NCBI GenBank assembly: GCA_934511165.1
Contig: CAKSWA010000059.1
Span: 1 to 7,573, forward strand
DNA from: an uncultured Oscillospiraceae bacterium
GTDB lineage: Bacteria; Bacillota; Clostridia; Oscillospirales; Oscillospiraceae
DNA length: 7,573 nt
Reading direction: 5' to 3'
Below, piece after piece: positions 6,429 through 7,573 of the stretch. How positions within the stretch are numbered: the first letter of the stretch is position 1; every line of letters begins with the position of its first letter. The translations under genes were made by a program, and so were the position numbers. Under the pieces are notes generated by a model that searched no databases, was not told the origin of the DNA, and was given only the letters and a program-made list of their open reading frames with translations.

Positions 6429-6776
6429 ATGGAACATACGGAATCTGTGCATAACGGGGAAGAGCACGTGCATGTCCATGCCGACGGCACAGTGCATACG
6501 CACTCCCACGCGCATACGCACCAGAACACCAAAACCGTGAAAAACCGTCTGGCGCGCGTGATCGGGCATCTGCACGCCGTCGAACGCATGATCGACGACG
6601 GGCGCGACTGCGCCGAGGTGCTCGTTCAGCTGGCCGCCGTGCGCAGCGCGATCAACAACATCTGCAAAATAATTTTGCGCGATCATATGAACCATTGCGT
6701 CATCGACGCCGTCCAAAAAGGGGATACCGAAACGCTTTCCGAACTGGACAAAGCCATCGATCTTCTTATGAAATAA
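6429..6776 (+). CDS. CsoR/RcnR-family metal-sensing transcriptional repressor with His-rich tail
   Basis: A 115-residue all-helical repressor of the CsoR/RcnR/FrmR family (DUF156), which releases operator DNA on binding a metal or reactive small molecule. The family core runs from about 38: NRLARVIGHLHAVERMI, then DGRDCAEVLVQLAAVRSAI, then ILRDHMNHCVIDAV. The ligand positions read C61, H86 and C90, the Cys-His-Cys set of copper(I) sensors of the CsoR type, which favours copper over nickel/cobalt. The first 31 residues hold ten histidines (3, 8, 13, 15, 17, 23, 25, 27, 29, 31), likely an extra metal-binding arm; such tails occur in clostridial relatives. No copper ATPase or chaperone gene is adjacent. 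The start ATG 6429 is four bases past the pcrA stop, with AAGGA at 6413-6417 inside pcrA, so translation is probably coupled. The next gene follows after 19 bases. The family is firm; the metal is an inference. Confidence 0.92.
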   Translation: MEHTESVHNGEEHVHVHADGTVHTHSHAHTHQNTKTVKNRLARVIGHLHAVERMIDDGRDCAEVLVQLAAVRSAINNICKIILRDHMNHCVIDAVQKGDTETLSELDKAIDLLMK

Positions 6777-6791
6777 AAGCAGGAGGTGCTT
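6777..6791 (+). promoter_or_regulatory. Ribosome binding site inside a small hairpin loop
   Basis: AAGCA (6777-6781) and TGCTT (6787-6791) can pair around the loop GGAGG (6782-6786), which is the ribosome binding site of the gene starting at 6796. The site is strong (AGGAGG, nine bases before ATG) and would be displayed in the loop. The stem is only 5 bp, so it may be chance. Confidence 0.5.
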
Positions 6792-6795
6792 CTCC

Positions 6796-7461
6796 ATGAA
6801 AAAATCAGCGGCTCCCGCCCTGATCCTCGTTTTTCTCATTCTTGCCGTCGGCATATTTGTTGTGTTCCGCATATCAAAAAATGATGCGCCGGACACGCAG
6901 AATCCCGGCTCGTCGGCCACCGCAACGCCGGAACCGACCGCAACGGTTGAGCCGACCGCGGCTCCTACCGCGACCCAGACGGCCACGCCCGTCCCGGCGG
7001 CAGTGCCGACCGCCACGCCTACGGCGACGCCAGTTCCGAGCATTGCGCCGACGGAAACGCCGGTGCCCACGGTACAGCCTACCGCCGTTCCCAGCTATGC
7101 GGAGAGCGGCGAGTTCCGTTCGGATTCCGGTACATACCTCAATCTTCTGGTGAAGTGGAATCTGACGGGCGGCGAAACGCCGACGCTCAAGCTGGATGTG
7201 TATGTCACGTCCTATGCGCTGGTCACTGGCGAGAGCAGCAGCTCCGTTGTTGTCAACATCGGCGGCAACACGTCCTATGTTCCGACGAAGTCTCTGAATC
7301 TTACCAACACGTCGCTGGAGGAGACCTACCTCGGCAGTTCGAGCGTGGAGGTTACGCCCGGAACGGATGTGGCGATCAACGTTACCTGGAATTTCAACGG
7401 TACTTACAGCGGCAAGAACGTCACCGCTATCACGGCGGAGGACACCATTCATATCAATTGA
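6796..7461 (+). CDS. Membrane-anchored surface protein with Thr/Pro-rich stalk, unknown function
   Basis: I do not recognise this 221-residue protein. It begins with two lysines and one hydrophobic segment (about 5-24, PALILVFLILAVGIFVVF). There is no lipobox cysteine and no clear signal peptidase site, so it is probably a signal anchor with the rest outside the cell. Residues about 39-99 are a stalk of TATP, EPTA and PTATPVP units rich in Thr, Pro and Ala, with almost no charge except Glu. Residues 101-221 form a compact domain without cysteine, rich in Thr, Ser, Val, Asn and Gly, with alternating polar and hydrophobic residues (SVVVNIGG, SSVEVTPGTDVAINVTWNF). This suggests a beta sandwich that binds a partner or cell-wall material. 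AGGAGG at 6781-6786 fixes the start. The gene lies 19 bases after the CsoR-family gene and is followed by a terminator. A role in metal handling is possible from context only; no metal-binding motif is visible. Confidence 0.8.
   Translation: MKKSAAPALILVFLILAVGIFVVFRISKNDAPDTQNPGSSATATPEPTATVEPTAAPTATQTATPVPAAVPTATPTATPVPSIAPTETPVPTVQPTAVPSYAESGEFRSDSGTYLNLLVKWNLTGGETPTLKLDVYVTSYALVTGESSSSVVVNIGGNTSYVPTKSLNLTNTSLEETYLGSSSVEVTPGTDVAINVTWNFNGTYSGKNVTAITAEDTIHIN
6910..7092 (+). repeat. Degenerate Thr/Pro/Ala-coding repeat
   Basis: This stretch encodes the stalk of the surface protein. Short units such as ACCGCCACGCCT and ACGGCGACGCCA recur with variation, spelling TATP, PTAT and ETPVP. Such tracts can change length between strains. 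Confidence 0.75.
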
Positions 7462-7466
7462 AAAGG

Positions 7467-7500
7467 AAAATGCAGCGCGGATACCTCCGCGCCGCATTTT
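7467..7500 (+). terminator. Intrinsic terminator of the ribU-pcrA-csoR-like gene cluster
   Basis: AAAATGC (7467-7473) pairs with GCATTTT (7494-7500), and after one A-C mismatch GCGCGGA (7475-7481) pairs with TCCGCGC (7486-7492), around a TACC loop. The stem starts six bases past the stop codon. The T run is short (four) and pairs with the A run, so it could also act on the minus strand. Confidence 0.8.
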
Positions 7501-7509
7501 CAGACTGTC

Positions 7510-7546
7510 AAAAAAGCCTCGCAGAGTTTGCGCCCGCAGGCGCAAA
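7510..7546 (-). terminator. Possible terminator for a converging gene beyond the window
   Basis: Two competing stems are possible here. One is TTTGCGCC (7527-7534) with GGCGCAAA (7539-7546), a perfect 8 bp. The other is GCCT plus GC (7516-7522, one bulged C) with GCAGGC (7536-7541). On the minus strand the second is followed directly by six T (7515-7510). This suggests a gene coming in from the right, which is not visible. I see no gene in 7547-7573. Confidence 0.35.
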
Positions 7547-7573
7547 TAGAGTATCAATCATTTTCTCCGGCGA

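Noticed and set aside
5207..6589. Minus-strand open frame of 460 codons opposite pcrA and the CsoR-family gene
   Set aside because: It is antisense to conserved helicase motifs, crosses a gene boundary, and shows no protein family features. The same applies to the minus-strand frame at 3899-5077.
6910..7092. Possible CRISPR-like or tandem DNA repeat
   Set aside because: The repetition is short and degenerate and follows the codons of a Thr/Pro/Ala stalk; there are no constant repeats with unique spacers.
1..7573. Signs of a mobile element or defence island
   Set aside because: No transposase, integrase, toxin-antitoxin pair, terminal repeats or shift in base composition was visible; most genes are housekeeping families.

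Overview
The window looks like ordinary chromosomal DNA of a Gram-positive anaerobe of the class Clostridia, probably the Oscillospirales group. This is an inference from the gene order dnaX-ybaB, an FMN riboswitch driving a ribU transporter gene, strong AGGAGG-type ribosome binding sites, a PcrA-type helicase with a clade-like insertion, a CsoR-family repressor with a histidine tail, and codons rich in G or C at the third position. No rRNA, tRNA, CRISPR array, insertion sequence or phage gene was seen.

Layout. Positions 1-2062: the 5'-truncated dnaX gene (DNA polymerase III gamma/tau clamp-loader subunit) followed by ybaB/ebfC (nucleoid-associated protein), closed by a 12-bp perfect hairpin terminator that works in both directions. 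recR, which often follows these two genes, is absent here. Positions 2088-3054, minus strand: a two-gene operon with a DUF1273/SLOG-fold protein followed by a GNAT acetyltransferase. It is transcribed from a near-consensus promoter and converges on the same terminator. Positions 3064-3353: a compact divergent control region with two back-to-back promoters and, on the plus strand, a complete FMN riboswitch with a terminator-type expression platform. Positions 3354-7461, plus strand: ribU (riboflavin ECF transporter S component), pcrA/uvrD (superfamily 1A helicase), a CsoR-family metal-sensing repressor with ten histidines in its first 31 residues, and a membrane-anchored protein with a Thr/Pro/Ala-rich stalk and an unrecognised beta-rich outer domain. 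An intrinsic terminator follows at 7467-7500.

How the genes may work together. The four plus-strand genes are separated by gaps of only 26, 4 and 19 bases with no visible terminator between them. They may form one transcript whose entry is gated by FMN, so a vitamin-sensing RNA could affect a repair helicase and a metal sensor. That coupling is inferred from spacing, and internal promoters are possible. The ribU control logic itself is well supported: when FMN is plentiful the riboswitch should end transcription ahead of the riboflavin importer gene.

I do not see a clearly new multi-gene system. The most worthwhile leads are the reach of the FMN riboswitch into pcrA-csoR, the expression platform whose terminator arm copies the P1 strand, the orphan His-tailed CsoR next to an unknown surface protein, and the SLOG-GNAT pair.
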